Part shown: positions 1-8,005 of the stretch, in pieces
Position numbering within the stretch: position 1 is the stretch's first letter
Layout of the letters: the number at the start of each line of letters is the position of its first letter
Assembly (NCBI GenBank): GCA_003265685.1
Contig: QJOU01000065.1
Coordinates: forward strand, 1 to 55,808
Reading direction: 5' to 3'
DNA: 55,808 nucleotides
Source: Piscinibacter caeni
GTDB taxonomy: Bacteria > Pseudomonadota > Gammaproteobacteria > Burkholderiales > Burkholderiaceae_C
Made by a program: the position numbers and the translations under genes
The notes under the pieces: model-generated
The model's database searches: none
Told to the model about the DNA's origin: nothing
The model's input: the letters and a program-made list of their open reading frames with translations, nothing else

Positions 1-154
1 CGAACCGCCTGCCCTGCGCGATGCCCCGCGCGAGCCACCTGCCTTGCGCGAGGCCCCGCGCGAACCGCCGCGCCAGGCCCCGCGGGCGCAGCGCGAGCCG
101 CGTGAGCCACGTGAGGCCCGCCCCAACCCGGGCGGCCGCCAGCGCGCCGACTGA
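1..154 (+). CDS. C-terminal end of a Pro/Arg/Glu-rich protein (5' end outside window)
   Basis: An open frame enters from the left edge (codons in phase with position 2) and stops at TGA 152-154. The visible 50 residues are low-complexity and basic, built on a 10-residue unit of the type EPPALREAPR, followed by further EPR/EAR repeats and a final GGRQRAD. Such basic repeat tails are known at the ends of RNA-binding proteins, for example RhlE-type helicases or RluB-type pseudouridine synthases, but the catalytic part is outside the window and I cannot identify it. It converges on tesA with 9 bp between the stop codons. Confidence 0.55.
   Translation, partial: EPPALRDAPREPPALREAPREPPRQAPRAQREPREPREARPNPGGRQRAD
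2..85 (+). repeat. 30-bp tandem repeat, about 2.8 copies, coding
   Basis: Units at 2-31, 32-61 and a degenerate, shortened third from 62 encode EPPALRDAPR, EPPALREAPR and EPPRQAPR. The period is a multiple of three, so the repeat expands the protein tail without shifting frame. It is direct, spacerless and in frame, which argues against a CRISPR array. Confidence 0.6.
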
Positions 155-163
155 GCCGCCTGC

Positions 164-823
164 TCAGCGCTGCTTCAGCAGCGGCGCCAGCACCGGCCAG
201 ACGTTGGCCAGCATGCGCGGATGGGCCTGCGCCGTGGGGTGGATGCGGTCGGGCTGGAACAGCGTGTCGGCCTCCGGCGCATCGGCCACGCCGGCCAGCA
301 GGAAGGGCACCAGCGCGGCCTGTTCGGCCTTGGCCACGCTGCCGAACAGGGCCGCGAAGTCGTCGCCGTAGCGCCGGCCGTAGTTCGGCGGCACCTGCAT
401 GCCCACGATCACCACCTGCGCGCCGGCGGCACGCGCGGCTCGGGTCATCTCCACGAGGTTCTCGCGCGTCATCGCCAGCGGCAGCCCGCGCAGGGCGTCA
501 TTGCCGCCGAGCTCGATCACCACGTGCGTCGGCCGGTGCTGCTTCAGCAGCGCCGGCAGGCGCGAGCGCCCGCCGGAGGTGGTGTCGCCGCTGATGCTGG
601 CGTTGACCACGCTGGCGGCGATCTTCTCGCGCGCCAGCCGCTCGCCCAGCAGCGCCACCCAGCCGCTGCCGCGCGCGATGCCGTACTCGGCCGACAGGCT
701 GTCGCCCACCACCAGGATGGTGGCCGGTCGCGCCGCGGCCGCGAACGCCCCCGTGCCGGCGCCGGCCAGCAGCATCAGGCTACAGTGCGCCAGCCAGGCG
801 CGCCGATCGCGGCGACGAACCAT
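164..823 (-). CDS. tesA: Arylesterase / acyl-CoA thioesterase I (TesA), SGNH hydrolase
   Basis: A 219-residue SGNH/GDSL hydrolase expected to cleave acyl-CoA, acyl-ester or aryl-ester substrates in the periplasm. The N-terminus is basic then hydrophobic (about residues 1-30), a signal peptide ending near AFAAAA. Block I GDSL is at 40-43 with Ser41 as nucleophile, the GGND oxyanion block is at 106-109, and the catalytic Asp192/His195 pair lies in PDRIHP. Length fits the family. It is divergent from ybbA with only 13 bp between the start codons, the same head-to-head arrangement as in Escherichia coli, which supports both assignments. Confidence 0.93.
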   Translation of the reverse strand: MVRRRDRRAWLAHCSLMLLAGAGTGAFAAAARPATILVVGDSLSAEYGIARGSGWVALLGERLAREKIAASVVNASISGDTTSGGRSRLPALLKQHRPTHVVIELGGNDALRGLPLAMTRENLVEMTRAARAAGAQVVIVGMQVPPNYGRRYGDDFAALFGSVAKAEQAALVPFLLAGVADAPEADTLFQPDRIHPTAQAHPRMLANVWPVLAPLLKQR

Positions 824-836
824 TCACCACCCATCC

Positions 837-1526
837 ATGTCCGAACCCATCATCGCCGTCGAGCGTGTCACCAAGCAGGTGCGCGACGCGAGCGGCCCGC
901 TGACGATTCTCCACGAGATCGAATTCACCCTCGAGGCGCGGCAATCCGCCGCCATCGTCGGCGCCTCGGGCTCGGGCAAGAGCACGCTGCTGTCGATCAT
1001 CGCGGGGCTGGACACGCCCACCAGCGGCACGGTGAAGCTGGCCGGCATCGACCTGTTCGCCCTCGGCGAGGACGAGCGGGCCGCGGTGCGGGCGCAGAAG
1101 CTCGGTTTCGTGTTCCAGAGCTTCCAGCTGCTGGCCAACCTGACGGCGCTGGAGAACGTGATGCTGCCGCTGGAACTGCAGGGCCGGCACGACGCGCGCG
1201 AGCGCGCCACCGAGATGCTCGGCCGGGTCGGCCTGGGCGAGCGGCTGCGCCACTACCCGCGCGTGCTGTCGGGCGGCGAGCAGCAGCGCGTCGCGCTGGC
1301 GCGTGCCTTCGTCGTGCACCCGGCGGTGCTGCTGGCCGACGAGCCGACCGGCAGCCTCGACTTCGCCACCGGCGAGAAGGTGATGGAGCTGATGTTCGAG
1401 CTCAACCGCGAGGCCGGCACGACGCTGGTGCTGGTGACGCACGACCGCGGCATTGCCGGCCGTTGCGACCGCCAGCTGCGCATCGAGGCCGGGCGCCTGG
1501 ACGTCGGCGAGCAACTCGCGATGTGA
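837..1526 (+). CDS. ybbA: ABC transporter ATP-binding protein, YbbA/LolD-like
   Basis: A 229-residue nucleotide-binding subunit of the LolD/MacB-type (MacB_FtsX) ABC family. Walker A GASGSGKST is at about 42-50, the signature LSGGEQQR begins at 144, and Walker B with DEP is at 165-170, followed by a D-loop SLD and the H-loop THD. The ATG at 837 is chosen because homologues begin at this MSEP-type start; the frame stays open far upstream only as the antisense of tesA. The large membrane partner ybbP, usually next in enterobacteria, is missing here: a convergent operon follows, so the permease must be elsewhere or absent. Confidence 0.9.
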   Translation: MSEPIIAVERVTKQVRDASGPLTILHEIEFTLEARQSAAIVGASGSGKSTLLSIIAGLDTPTSGTVKLAGIDLFALGEDERAAVRAQKLGFVFQSFQLLANLTALENVMLPLELQGRHDARERATEMLGRVGLGERLRHYPRVLSGGEQQRVALARAFVVHPAVLLADEPTGSLDFATGEKVMELMFELNREAGTTLVLVTHDRGIAGRCDRQLRIEAGRLDVGEQLAM

Positions 1527-1527
1527 C

Positions 1528-1547
1528 GACGGCCCCGAAGGGCCGTC
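1528..1547. terminator. Hairpin between convergent ybbA and ppiC genes
   Basis: A perfect 8-bp stem, GACGGCCC (1528-1535) with GGGCCGTC (1540-1547), closes a CGAA tetraloop directly after the ybbA stop and 8 bp before the convergent ppiC stop. There is no T-run on either side, so strong intrinsic termination is uncertain. Confidence 0.45.
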
Positions 1548-1554
1548 CGTCACG

Positions 1555-2361
1555 TCATTGAGTGAGGAACTTGTAGTCCGTCTTGGACTTGGCCTTGATC
1601 TCGTCGCGGAACTGGGCCATCTTCTGCTGGCCCAGGCGCTGTTGGATCTGGCCCTTCACTTCCTCGAGCGGCGGGAACTTGGCCTCGCGCGTGTCCTCGA
1701 GCTTGATGATGTGCCAGCCGAACTGCGACTTGACCGGCGCCTCGGTCATCTCGCCCTTCTTCAGCTTGACCATGGCCTGCGAGAACTCGGGCACGTAGGC
1801 GTTGGGCGGGGCGAAGTCGAGGTCGCCGCCGTTCTCGCCCGAGCCCGGGTCCTTCGAGTTCTTCTTGGCCAGGTCCTCGAACTTGGCACCGCCCTTGATC
1901 TGCGCGATCAGCGCCTTGGCGTCTTCTTCCTTCTCGACCAGGATGTGGCGCGCACGGTACTCGGTGCCGCTGGCCTGGCCCTTGAACTTGTCGTACTCGG
2001 CCTGGATGTCGGCGTCGGTGACCGGGTTCTTCTTCTGGTAGTCGGCGAACAGCTCGCGGATCAGGATCGACTGGCGCGCGAATTCCATCTGGGCCTTGAA
2101 GTCGGGCGAGGCGGCCAGGCCGCGCTTCTCGGCCTCCTGCATGAACATCTCGCGCAGCACGACCTCGTCGCGCACCTGCTGCTCGAGCTCGGGCGTCTTG
2201 GGCTGGCCCTGCCGGGTGGCCTGCTGCAGCAGCGCCTCGACACGCGCCTTGGGCACGGCCTTGCCGTTGACGATGGCGATGTTCTGGGCGAACACGGGGG
2301 CGGCAAGCGCCAGGGCAGCGCCGAGCGCGGACAGGCGGACGGCCAGCGGGAGAGTCTTCAT
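1555..2361 (-). CDS. Periplasmic peptidyl-prolyl cis-trans isomerase, parvulin (PpiC) family
   Basis: A 268-residue exported parvulin isomerase that helps fold proteins in the envelope. The signal peptide (about 1-25) ends in APVFA-Q. A helical SurA/PrsA-like N-terminal region (30-130) precedes one rotamase domain (about 134-225) with the typical ARHILV, GGDLD and FGWHIIKLED blocks. The start at 2361 is chosen because MKT begins the signal peptide; an in-frame extension upstream is rich in Arg and Pro and not signal-like. It is the last gene of msrB-yciB-bolA-ppiC, 49 bp after bolA. Confidence 0.92.
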   Translation of the reverse strand: MKTLPLAVRLSALGAALALAAPVFAQNIAIVNGKAVPKARVEALLQQATRQGQPKTPELEQQVRDEVVLREMFMQEAEKRGLAASPDFKAQMEFARQSILIRELFADYQKKNPVTDADIQAEYDKFKGQASGTEYRARHILVEKEEDAKALIAQIKGGAKFEDLAKKNSKDPGSGENGGDLDFAPPNAYVPEFSQAMVKLKKGEMTEAPVKSQFGWHIIKLEDTREAKFPPLEEVKGQIQQRLGQQKMAQFRDEIKAKSKTDYKFLTQ

Positions 2362-2410
2362 GGATGGAGGGTCTTTCAGCGTGGAAGGGACGGCTGTGGC
2401 GCGGGGAGCG

Positions 2411-2677
2411 TCACGGCTCGTCCGGGGCCCGGGCATCGATGGCCAGCGCGTGGATGCCACGCGCGATCAACGGGCGCAGGGAATCATAAACGAGGCGGTG
2501 CCGGGCCACCCGTGACAAACCGTTGAAGCGCTCACTCGTCACGCGCACGGTGAAATGCCCGCCGTCACGCGCGCCGGCATGGCCGGCATGGGCGGCGCTG
2601 TCGTCGCGCACGGCGAGCGCCAGCGGCGCGAGCGCGGCCTGCAGCGCACGCTCGATGTCGTCCGCGCCGACGCTCAC
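2411..2677 (-). CDS. BolA family protein
   Basis: An 88-residue BolA/IbaG-type protein; the family works with monothiol glutaredoxins in iron-sulfur handling and as a stress morphogen. The core FTVRVTSERFNGLSRVARHR followed by VYDSL and ending near GIHALAID is the BolA signature, including the His at the end of the R-x-x-R-H-R segment. The GTG start at 2677 overlaps the yciB stop as GTGA, indicating translational coupling; ATG alternatives in this frame lie much further upstream inside yciB antisense-like sequence. Confidence 0.88.
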   Translation of the reverse strand: MSVGADDIERALQAALAPLALAVRDDSAAHAGHAGARDGGHFTVRVTSERFNGLSRVARHRLVYDSLRPLIARGIHALAIDARAPDEP

Positions 2678-3327
2678 GGCGCCGGCCCCGGCGAGGTGGC
2701 GGCAGCCTCCTCGTCGTCCTTCAGGTGGCGGCTGATGTACACGCCCTGCGCCACGGTGAAGGCCAGCATCAGCCCGATGCCGCCGAACAGCTTGAAGTTG
2801 ACCCAGGCGTCGGTGCTGAAGCTGTAGGCGACGTAGATGTTCGCCAGCCCCATGAAGGCGAAGAACGCGATCCAGGCGAAGTTCAGCCGCTGCCAGACGC
2901 GCCCGGGCAACTGCAGCTCGGCACCGATCAGCACCTGCAGCAGGTTCTTGCGGAACAGCGCCTGGCTGACCCAGAAGGTCAGGCCCATCACCCAGTACAG
3001 CACGCTGGGCTTCCACTTGATGAAGGTCTCGTTGTGGAACCAGATCGTCGCGCCGCCGAGCACGGTGACGAGGCCGAGGCTGACCCACAGCATCAGGTCG
3101 ATCTTGCGGCCGCGTGCCATCAGGATCGCCACCTGCGCCAGCGTGGCCGCGATCACCACCACGGTGGCCAGCAGCACCGGCGCCTCGTTCGGGCCGACCA
3201 CGCCGCCGGAGACCACGAAGCCGAGGTGGTCGGAGGCGAACTGCGCCGCCCAGTCCTTGCGGCCTTCGGCGAACTTGAAGGTACCGAAGAACAGGATGAT
3301 GGGCAGGAAATCGAGCAGGAGTTTCAT
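2674..3327 (-). CDS. yciB: Inner-membrane septation protein A (YciB/IspZ family)
   Basis: A 217-residue polytopic inner-membrane protein of the YciB family, involved in envelope integrity and septation. It opens with the family hallmark [14 protein letters not shown] and FKFAEG, and has about five to six hydrophobic segments, with the central [16 protein letters not shown] loop highly typical of the family. The ATG overlaps the msrB stop (ATGA) and its own stop overlaps bolA, so these three genes are tightly coupled. The C-terminal tail is short, acidic and Pro-rich. Confidence 0.93.
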   Translation of the reverse strand: MKLLLDFLPIILFFGTFKFAEGRKDWAAQFASDHLGFVVSGGVVGPNEAPVLLATVVVIAATLAQVAILMARGRKIDLMLWVSLGLVTVLGGATIWFHNETFIKWKPSVLYWVMGLTFWVSQALFRKNLLQVLIGAELQLPGRVWQRLNFAWIAFFAFMGLANIYVAYSFSTDAWVNFKLFGGIGLMLAFTVAQGVYISRHLKDDEEAAATSPGPAP

Positions 3328-3722
3328 TTGGCCGCGAAGTTTAAGGCGGCTGAATTGATGCAATAGCGCTCGCCGGTGGGCTGCGGCCCGTCGGGGAACA
3401 CATGGCCGAGGTGGGCGCCGCAGTTGCTGCAGCGCACCTCGACGCGCACCATGCCGTGGCTGCGGTCGACCACGCGCTCGACCACCTCGCCGTTGATCGG
3501 CTCCCAGTAGCTCGGCCAGCCGCAACCGGCGTCGAACTTGGTCTCGGAGCGGAACAGCGGCGTGCCGCAGCCGACGCAGTCGTAGCGGCCGTCGTGCCAG
3601 TGATCCCAGTAGCGGCCGGTGAACGGGCGCTCGGTGGCGGCGTGGCGCGTCACCTGGTATTGCATCGGGTCGAGCTGCTCGCGCCACTCGGCGTCTGTCT
3701 TGCGGACCTTGTAGTCGCTCAT
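3324..3722 (-). CDS. msrB: Peptide-methionine (R)-S-oxide reductase MsrB
   Basis: A 132-residue MsrB that reduces methionine-R-sulfoxide in proteins. Zinc ligands are two pairs, C49-x2-C52 (CVGC) and C98-x2-C101 (CSNC). The catalytic Cys121 lies in RYCINSAAL and a candidate resolving Cys67 in GCGWPSYW. The start at 3722 (MSDYKV) is chosen because the longer frame adds a non-conserved hydrophobic stretch. No signal peptide is seen, so it should be cytoplasmic. It is the first gene of the msrB-yciB-bolA-ppiC operon and divergent from the acyl-CoA ligase gene. Confidence 0.94.
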   Translation of the reverse strand: MSDYKVRKTDAEWREQLDPMQYQVTRHAATERPFTGRYWDHWHDGRYDCVGCGTPLFRSETKFDAGCGWPSYWEPINGEVVERVVDRSHGMVRVEVRCSNCGAHLGHVFPDGPQPTGERYCINSAALNFAAK

Positions 3723-3795
3723 GGCCTGGACGGGAAGGAACGCTGAATCCGGCAGTGTATCGAGCGCGACTCCGGCCCACACGGCTAGGGGTAAA

Positions 3796-3817
3796 CCGCA
3801 GGAAGGTGGTCCTGCGG
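3796..3817. promoter_or_regulatory. Inverted repeat in the msrB/acyl-CoA ligase divergent region
   Basis: CCGCAGGA (3796-3803) and TCCTGCGG (3810-3817) form a perfect 8-bp inverted repeat around AGGTGG in the 142-bp divergent spacer. It lies 48 bp before the ligase start codon. It could be an operator or a leader hairpin; no regulator is indicated by the sequence. Confidence 0.35.
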
Positions 3818-3864
3818 CCGCTTCCTATGATCGGCCGCAGTTTCATACCTACCGGGAGTCCCGC

Positions 3865-5511
3865 ATGGCACGGCTGATGGGCCAGATGATGCAGATGCCG
3901 CTGATGATCTCGTCGCTGCTGCGGCATGCCGCGCGGCACGCGGGCGACGTGGAGATCGTCTCCAAGCGCGTCGAGGGCGACATCCACCGCTACACCTACC
4001 GCGATGCCGAGCTGCGCGCGCGCAAGCTGGCGCAGGCCCTGGCCCGGCTGGGCTGCGAGGCGAGCGACCGGGTCGGCACGCTGGCCTGGAACGGCTACCG
4101 GCACTTCGAGATCTACTACGGCGCCTCGGGCTCCGGGCTGGTGCTGCACACCATCAACCCGCGCCTGTTCCCGGAGCAGATCGCCTGGATCGTCAACGAC
4201 GCCGAAGACCGGGTGCTGTGCTTCGACCTGAGCTTCCTGCCGCTGGTCGAGAAGCTCGCGCCGCAGCTGCGCTCGGTGCAGCACTTCGTGCTGATGGCCG
4301 GCCGCAGCCACATGCCGGCGCAGTCCACGCTGGCAAACCTGCACAGCTACGAGGACCTGCTCGAGGCCGAGGACGGGGTCTACCACTGGCCCGAGTTCGA
4401 CGAGAACACCGCCTCGAGCATCTGCTACACCTCCGGCACCACCGGCAACCCGAAGGGTGCGGTCTACAGCCACCGCTCGACACTGCTGCACAGCTACGGC
4501 CTCTCGATGCCCGACGCGATGGGCGTGGGCGGCGCGGACGTGATCCTGCCGGTGGTGCCGATGTTCCACGTCAACGCCTGGGGCACGCCGTATGCCGCGC
4601 CGATGATCGGCGCCAAGCTGGTGTTCCCCGGGCCGCACCTGGACGGCAAGTCGCTCTACGAGCTGATGGAGGCCGAGAAGGTGAGCTTCAGCGCCGGCGT
4701 GCCGACGGTCTGGCTGGGCCTGATCAACTTCGCGAAGGCGCAGAACCTGAGGTTCAGCACGCTCAAGCGCACGGTGATCGGCGGCTCGGCCTGCCCCCCG
4801 GCGATGATGCGCACGCTGGAAGACGAATTCGGCGTCGAGGTGATCCACGCCTGGGGCATGACCGAGATGAGCCCGCTGGGCACGCTGGCGCGCCTGAAGG
4901 CCAAGCACCGCGAGCTGCCGGTCGAGGCGCAGCGCCGCATCCTCGAGAAGCAGGGCAAGGCGATCTTCGGTGTCGACATGGCCCTCGTCGGCGACGAGGG
5001 CCAGGCGCTGCCCTGGGACGGCCAGTCCTCCGGCAACCTGGTGGTGCGCGGGCCCTGGGTGATCCGCAGCTACTACCGGCGCGACGAGTCCCCGCTGATC
5101 GGGCTGGACGGGCAGCAGTGGTTCCCGACCGGCGACGTGGCGGCGATCGACGCCGACGCCTTCATGCAGATCACCGACCGCAGCAAGGACGTGATCAAGT
5201 CCGGCGGCGAGTGGATCAGCTCGATCGAGCTGGAGAACATCGCGATGGCGCACCCGGCGGTGCTGGAAGCCGCGGCGATCGCCTGCGCGCACCCGAAGTG
5301 GGACGAGCGGCCGCTGCTGGTGGTGGTGCGCAAGCCCGGCGCCGAGCTGACGCGCGAGCAGATGCTCGGCTTCTTCGAGGGCCGCATCGCCAAGTGGCAG
5401 GTGCCCGACGACGTGGCCTTCGTCGACGAGATCCCGCACACCGCCACCGGCAAGATCCAGAAGCTCAAGCTGCGCGAGATGTTCAAGGGGCACAAGCTGC
5501 CCGGCAGCTGA
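3865..5511 (+). CDS. Fatty-acid/short-chain acyl-CoA ligase (AMP-forming), DmdB-like
   Basis: A 548-residue ANL-superfamily ligase converting a carboxylic acid, ATP and CoA to acyl-CoA. Conserved cores: P-loop [11 protein letters not shown] (188-198), the A5 block WGMTEMSP, the A7 block GDVAAID, the hinge [16 protein letters not shown] and the catalytic lysine region [11 protein letters not shown] near the C-terminus. The overall pattern matches medium-chain/3-methylthiopropionate-type ligases; the substrate cannot be read from sequence. The start at 3865 has an upstream CGGGAG-type ribosome site. The neighbouring HAAT transporter and beta-oxidation genes suggest it activates the imported acid. 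Confidence 0.88.
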   Translation: MARLMGQMMQMPLMISSLLRHAARHAGDVEIVSKRVEGDIHRYTYRDAELRARKLAQALARLGCEASDRVGTLAWNGYRHFEIYYGASGSGLVLHTINPRLFPEQIAWIVNDAEDRVLCFDLSFLPLVEKLAPQLRSVQHFVLMAGRSHMPAQSTLANLHSYEDLLEAEDGVYHWPEFDENTASSICYTSGTTGNPKGAVYSHRSTLLHSYGLSMPDAMGVGGADVILPVVPMFHVNAWGTPYAAPMIGAKLVFPGPHLDGKSLYELMEAEKVSFSAGVPTVWLGLINFAKAQNLRFSTLKRTVIGGSACPPAMMRTLEDEFGVEVIHAWGMTEMSPLGTLARLKAKHRELPVEAQRRILEKQGKAIFGVDMALVGDEGQALPWDGQSSGNLVVRGPWVIRSYYRRDESPLIGLDGQQWFPTGDVAAIDADAFMQITDRSKDVIKSGGEWISSIELENIAMAHPAVLEAAAIACAHPKWDERPLLVVVRKPGAELTREQMLGFFEGRIAKWQVPDDVAFVDEIPHTATGKIQKLKLREMFKGHKLPGS

Positions 5512-5532
5512 TGCCCCGGCGTGTCCCATGGG

Positions 5533-5560
5533 CGACAGGGCTTCGGGGTAGTCCCTGTCG
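5533..5560. promoter_or_regulatory. Inverted repeat upstream of the binding-protein gene
   Basis: CGACAGGG (5533-5540) and CCCTGTCG (5553-5560) are perfectly complementary around a 12-nt spacer, 21 bp after the ligase stop and 59 bp before the next start codon. There is no T-run behind it. It could end the ligase transcript weakly or be an operator for the liv genes. Confidence 0.35.
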
Positions 5561-5619
5561 CGCATGGAAAAGGCCTTGGGCTACCGTTGCAGCGCCCTCA
5601 ACCCCCGGGAGATGAGTCC

Positions 5620-6906
5620 ATGACGAGCCCCCTGCGCATGCTGTCGCGCCGAACCCTGGCACTGGCAGCAGGACTGGCCCTGACCGGCATCGCCTTCGCG
5701 CAGTCCAAGCCGGCCGCCAAGCCGGCGGCCAAGCCGCTGCAAGGCCAGGTGGTCAAGATCGCCTGGATCGACCCGCTGTCCGGGCTCATGGCGCCGGTGG
5801 GCAGCAACCAGCTCAAGAGCTTCCAGTTCTTCGCCGACAAGTTCAGCGCCACCAACCCGGCGGGCGTCAAGTTCGAGGTGATCGGCCTGGACAACAAGCT
5901 CAGCCCGACCGAGAGCCTGAACGCGCTCAAGGCGGCGATGGACCAGGGCGTGCGCTACATCACCCAGGGCAACGGTTCCTCGGTGGCGCTGGCGCTGGTC
6001 GACGCGGTCAACAAGCACAACGAGCGTAACCCGGGCAAGGAGGTGCTCTACCTCAACCACTCGGCGGTCGACCCGGACCTCACCAACAGCAAGTGCAGCT
6101 ACTGGCACTTCCGCTACGACGCCGACACCTCGATGAAGATGGAGGCGCTGTCCAGCTTCATGCAGGACCAGAAGGACGTCCAGAAGATCTACCTGCTGAA
6201 CCAGAACTACTCGCACGGCATGCAGGTGGCGGCCTACGCGAAGGAGACGCTCAAGCGCAAGCGGCCGGACATCCAGATCGTCGGCGAGGACCTGCACCCG
6301 CTGGCCCAGGTGCGCGACTTCGCGCCCTACATCGCCAAGATCAAGGCCTCGGGCGCCGACGCGGTGATCACCGGCAACTGGGGCTCCGACCTGGCGCTGC
6401 TCGTCAAGGCGGCCAACGAGGGCGGCTACAACGGCAAGTTCTTCACCTACTACACCGGCGTCACCGGCACGCCCACCGCGCTGGGCACGGGCCCGGCCGG
6501 GCGCGTGTTCCAGGTCGCCTACACCCACTACAACGTGGGCGGGCCGATGACCGCCTGGATGAAGGAATACAACGACAAGTTCGGCGACGACTTCTACACC
6601 GCCTCGGTGATCCGCATCTTCGAGTCGCTCGGCCAGGCGATGGCCAACGCGAAGTCGACCGACCCGGTCAAGGTGGCCGCAGCGCTCGAGGGCCTGAAGT
6701 TCCAGAGCTTCAACGGCGAGCTCGAGATGCGCAAGACCGACCACCAGCTGCAGCAGCCGCTGTACATCACCGTCTGGCAGAAGGCCGATGCGAAGTACCC
6801 CTACAGCCCGGAGAAGACCGGCATGACGCTGGTGCCGGTGAAGGAATTCCCGCCCTACGTCTCCAGCACGCCCACCAGCTGCCAGATGAAGCGTCCCGGC
6901 GCCTGA
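5620..6906 (+). CDS. HAAT-family ABC transporter periplasmic substrate-binding protein (LivK-like)
   Basis: A 428-residue type-I periplasmic binding protein. The signal peptide (about 1-29) contains SRRTLAL, weakly Tat-like, then a hydrophobic core ending AFA-QS, followed by an Ala/Lys/Pro linker. The mature part begins VVKIAWIDPLSG and has the two-lobed Peripla_BP_6 pattern with GNGSSVAL and SGADAVITGNWGSD. The start at 5620 is chosen for the signal peptide and the GGGAG site 5-8 bp upstream. It is the first gene of the transporter set. Ligand specificity is unknown; branched-chain amino acids, amides and aliphatic or aromatic acids are all known for this family. Confidence 0.9.
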   Translation: MTSPLRMLSRRTLALAAGLALTGIAFAQSKPAAKPAAKPLQGQVVKIAWIDPLSGLMAPVGSNQLKSFQFFADKFSATNPAGVKFEVIGLDNKLSPTESLNALKAAMDQGVRYITQGNGSSVALALVDAVNKHNERNPGKEVLYLNHSAVDPDLTNSKCSYWHFRYDADTSMKMEALSSFMQDQKDVQKIYLLNQNYSHGMQVAAYAKETLKRKRPDIQIVGEDLHPLAQVRDFAPYIAKIKASGADAVITGNWGSDLALLVKAANEGGYNGKFFTYYTGVTGTPTALGTGPAGRVFQVAYTHYNVGGPMTAWMKEYNDKFGDDFYTASVIRIFESLGQAMANAKSTDPVKVAAALEGLKFQSFNGELEMRKTDHQLQQPLYITVWQKADAKYPYSPEKTGMTLVPVKEFPPYVSSTPTSCQMKRPGA

Positions 6907-6920
6907 ACGAGCGCTGCCGA

Positions 6921-6960
6921 GGGCCCGACCGGCGCTAAGCTCGGCGGGCCCTTCTTCTTC
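6921..6960 (+). terminator. Terminator/attenuator between binding protein and permease genes
   Basis: GGGCCCG (6921-6927) pairs with CGGGCCC (6945-6951) and is followed by TTCTTCTTC (6952-6960), an intrinsic-terminator shape in a 63-bp gap. Because the permease genes continue in the same direction, it probably lets only part of transcription through, giving more binding protein than membrane complex. Confidence 0.6.
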
Positions 6961-6969
6961 GCGCCGCCG

Positions 6970-8004
6970 ATGGAGTTCTTCACCGTCTCGCTGCTCAACG
7001 GCCTCAGCTACGGCCTGCTGCTGTTCATGCTCAGCTCCGGGCTGACGCTGATCTTCAGCATGATGGGCGTGCTGAACTTCGCGCACGCGAGCTTCTACAT
7101 GGTCGGCGCCTACGTGGCGTACTCGATCGCCCGGCTGGTCGGCTTCTGGCCGGCGCTGCTGCTCGCGCCGCTGGTGGTGGGCCTGCTGGGGGCTGCGTTC
7201 GAGCGCTGGTGCCTGCGCCGGGTGCACAAGTTCGGCCACGTGCCCGAGCTGCTGGTCACGTTCGGGCTGTCCTACGTCATCCTCGAGCTGGTGCAACTGG
7301 TCTGGGGCCGCTCGGCGGTGGAGTTCCAGCCGCCGCCGGCGCTGCGCGGGCCGGCCTTCACGCTGGTCAATTCCTCGGCCGACGGCCTGAGCCTGGTGCT
7401 CGGCGCGGCGCCCGAGGCGCTGTGCCGCGCCGCCGACGCCGCAGTGCGCGTGGTGTGCTCGCCGTTCCCGGCCACGCGCGGCTTCATGATGCTGGTGGCG
7501 CTGGCGATGTTGGTGGCGCTGTGGGCGCTGCTGACACGCACCCGCATCGGCCTCGTCATCCAGGCCGCGTTGACGCACCCGGAGATGACCGAGGCGCTCG
7601 GCCACGACGTGCCGCGGGTGTTCATGGGCGTGTTCGGTGCCGGCGCGGCGCTGGCCGGGCTGGCCGGCGTGATCGGCGGCAGCACCTTTGTCACCGAGCC
7701 GGCGATGGCGCTGACGGTCGGCTCGGTGATCTTCGTCGTCGTCGTGGTCGGCGGCATGGGCTCGCTGGCCGGCGCCTTCCTCGCCTCGCTGCTGATCGGC
7801 GTGGTGCAGACCTTCGCGGTGGCGCTGGACTGGTCGCTCGGCGGCGCGCTGCGCGGCCTGGGCGTGGAGCTCGGCCCGGCGGCCGCCGGCAACACCTTGC
7901 TCAAGCTGACGATCGCGCAGGTGGCGCCGATCCTGCCGTACCTGTTCCTGGTGCTGATCCTGATCTTCCGGCCCAAGGGGCTGCTCGGCACGCGCGACGA
8001 GTGA
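6970..8004 (+). CDS. livH: HAAT-family ABC transporter permease, LivH type
   Basis: A 344-residue inner-membrane permease. It starts with the family pattern LLNGLSYGLLLFMLSSGLTLIFSMMGVLNFAHASFYM (not quoted further) and has about eight hydrophobic segments. The conserved GHDVPRVFMGVFGAGAALAG coupling-helix region and the VVVVVGGMGSLAGAF segment near the C-terminus are typical. It is somewhat longer than usual LivH proteins because of an insertion at about residues 115-175. It sits 1 bp before livM in the liv operon. Confidence 0.9.
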   Translation: MEFFTVSLLNGLSYGLLLFMLSSGLTLIFSMMGVLNFAHASFYMVGAYVAYSIARLVGFWPALLLAPLVVGLLGAAFERWCLRRVHKFGHVPELLVTFGLSYVILELVQLVWGRSAVEFQPPPALRGPAFTLVNSSADGLSLVLGAAPEALCRAADAAVRVVCSPFPATRGFMMLVALAMLVALWALLTRTRIGLVIQAALTHPEMTEALGHDVPRVFMGVFGAGAALAGLAGVIGGSTFVTEPAMALTVGSVIFVVVVVGGMGSLAGAFLASLLIGVVQTFAVALDWSLGGALRGLGVELGPAAAGNTLLKLTIAQVAPILPYLFLVLILIFRPKGLLGTRDE

Positions 8005-8005
8005 G

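Noticed and set aside
2-85. Possible CRISPR-like direct repeats at the left edge
   Set aside because: Units are adjacent without spacers and keep an open reading frame with a 10-residue protein repeat.
2674-5565. Very long minus-strand open frame antisense to the acyl-CoA ligase
   Set aside because: Only its last part (yciB) has a recognisable protein. The rest is Arg/Ala/His-rich antisense of a clear ANL ligase, a usual effect of very high GC content.
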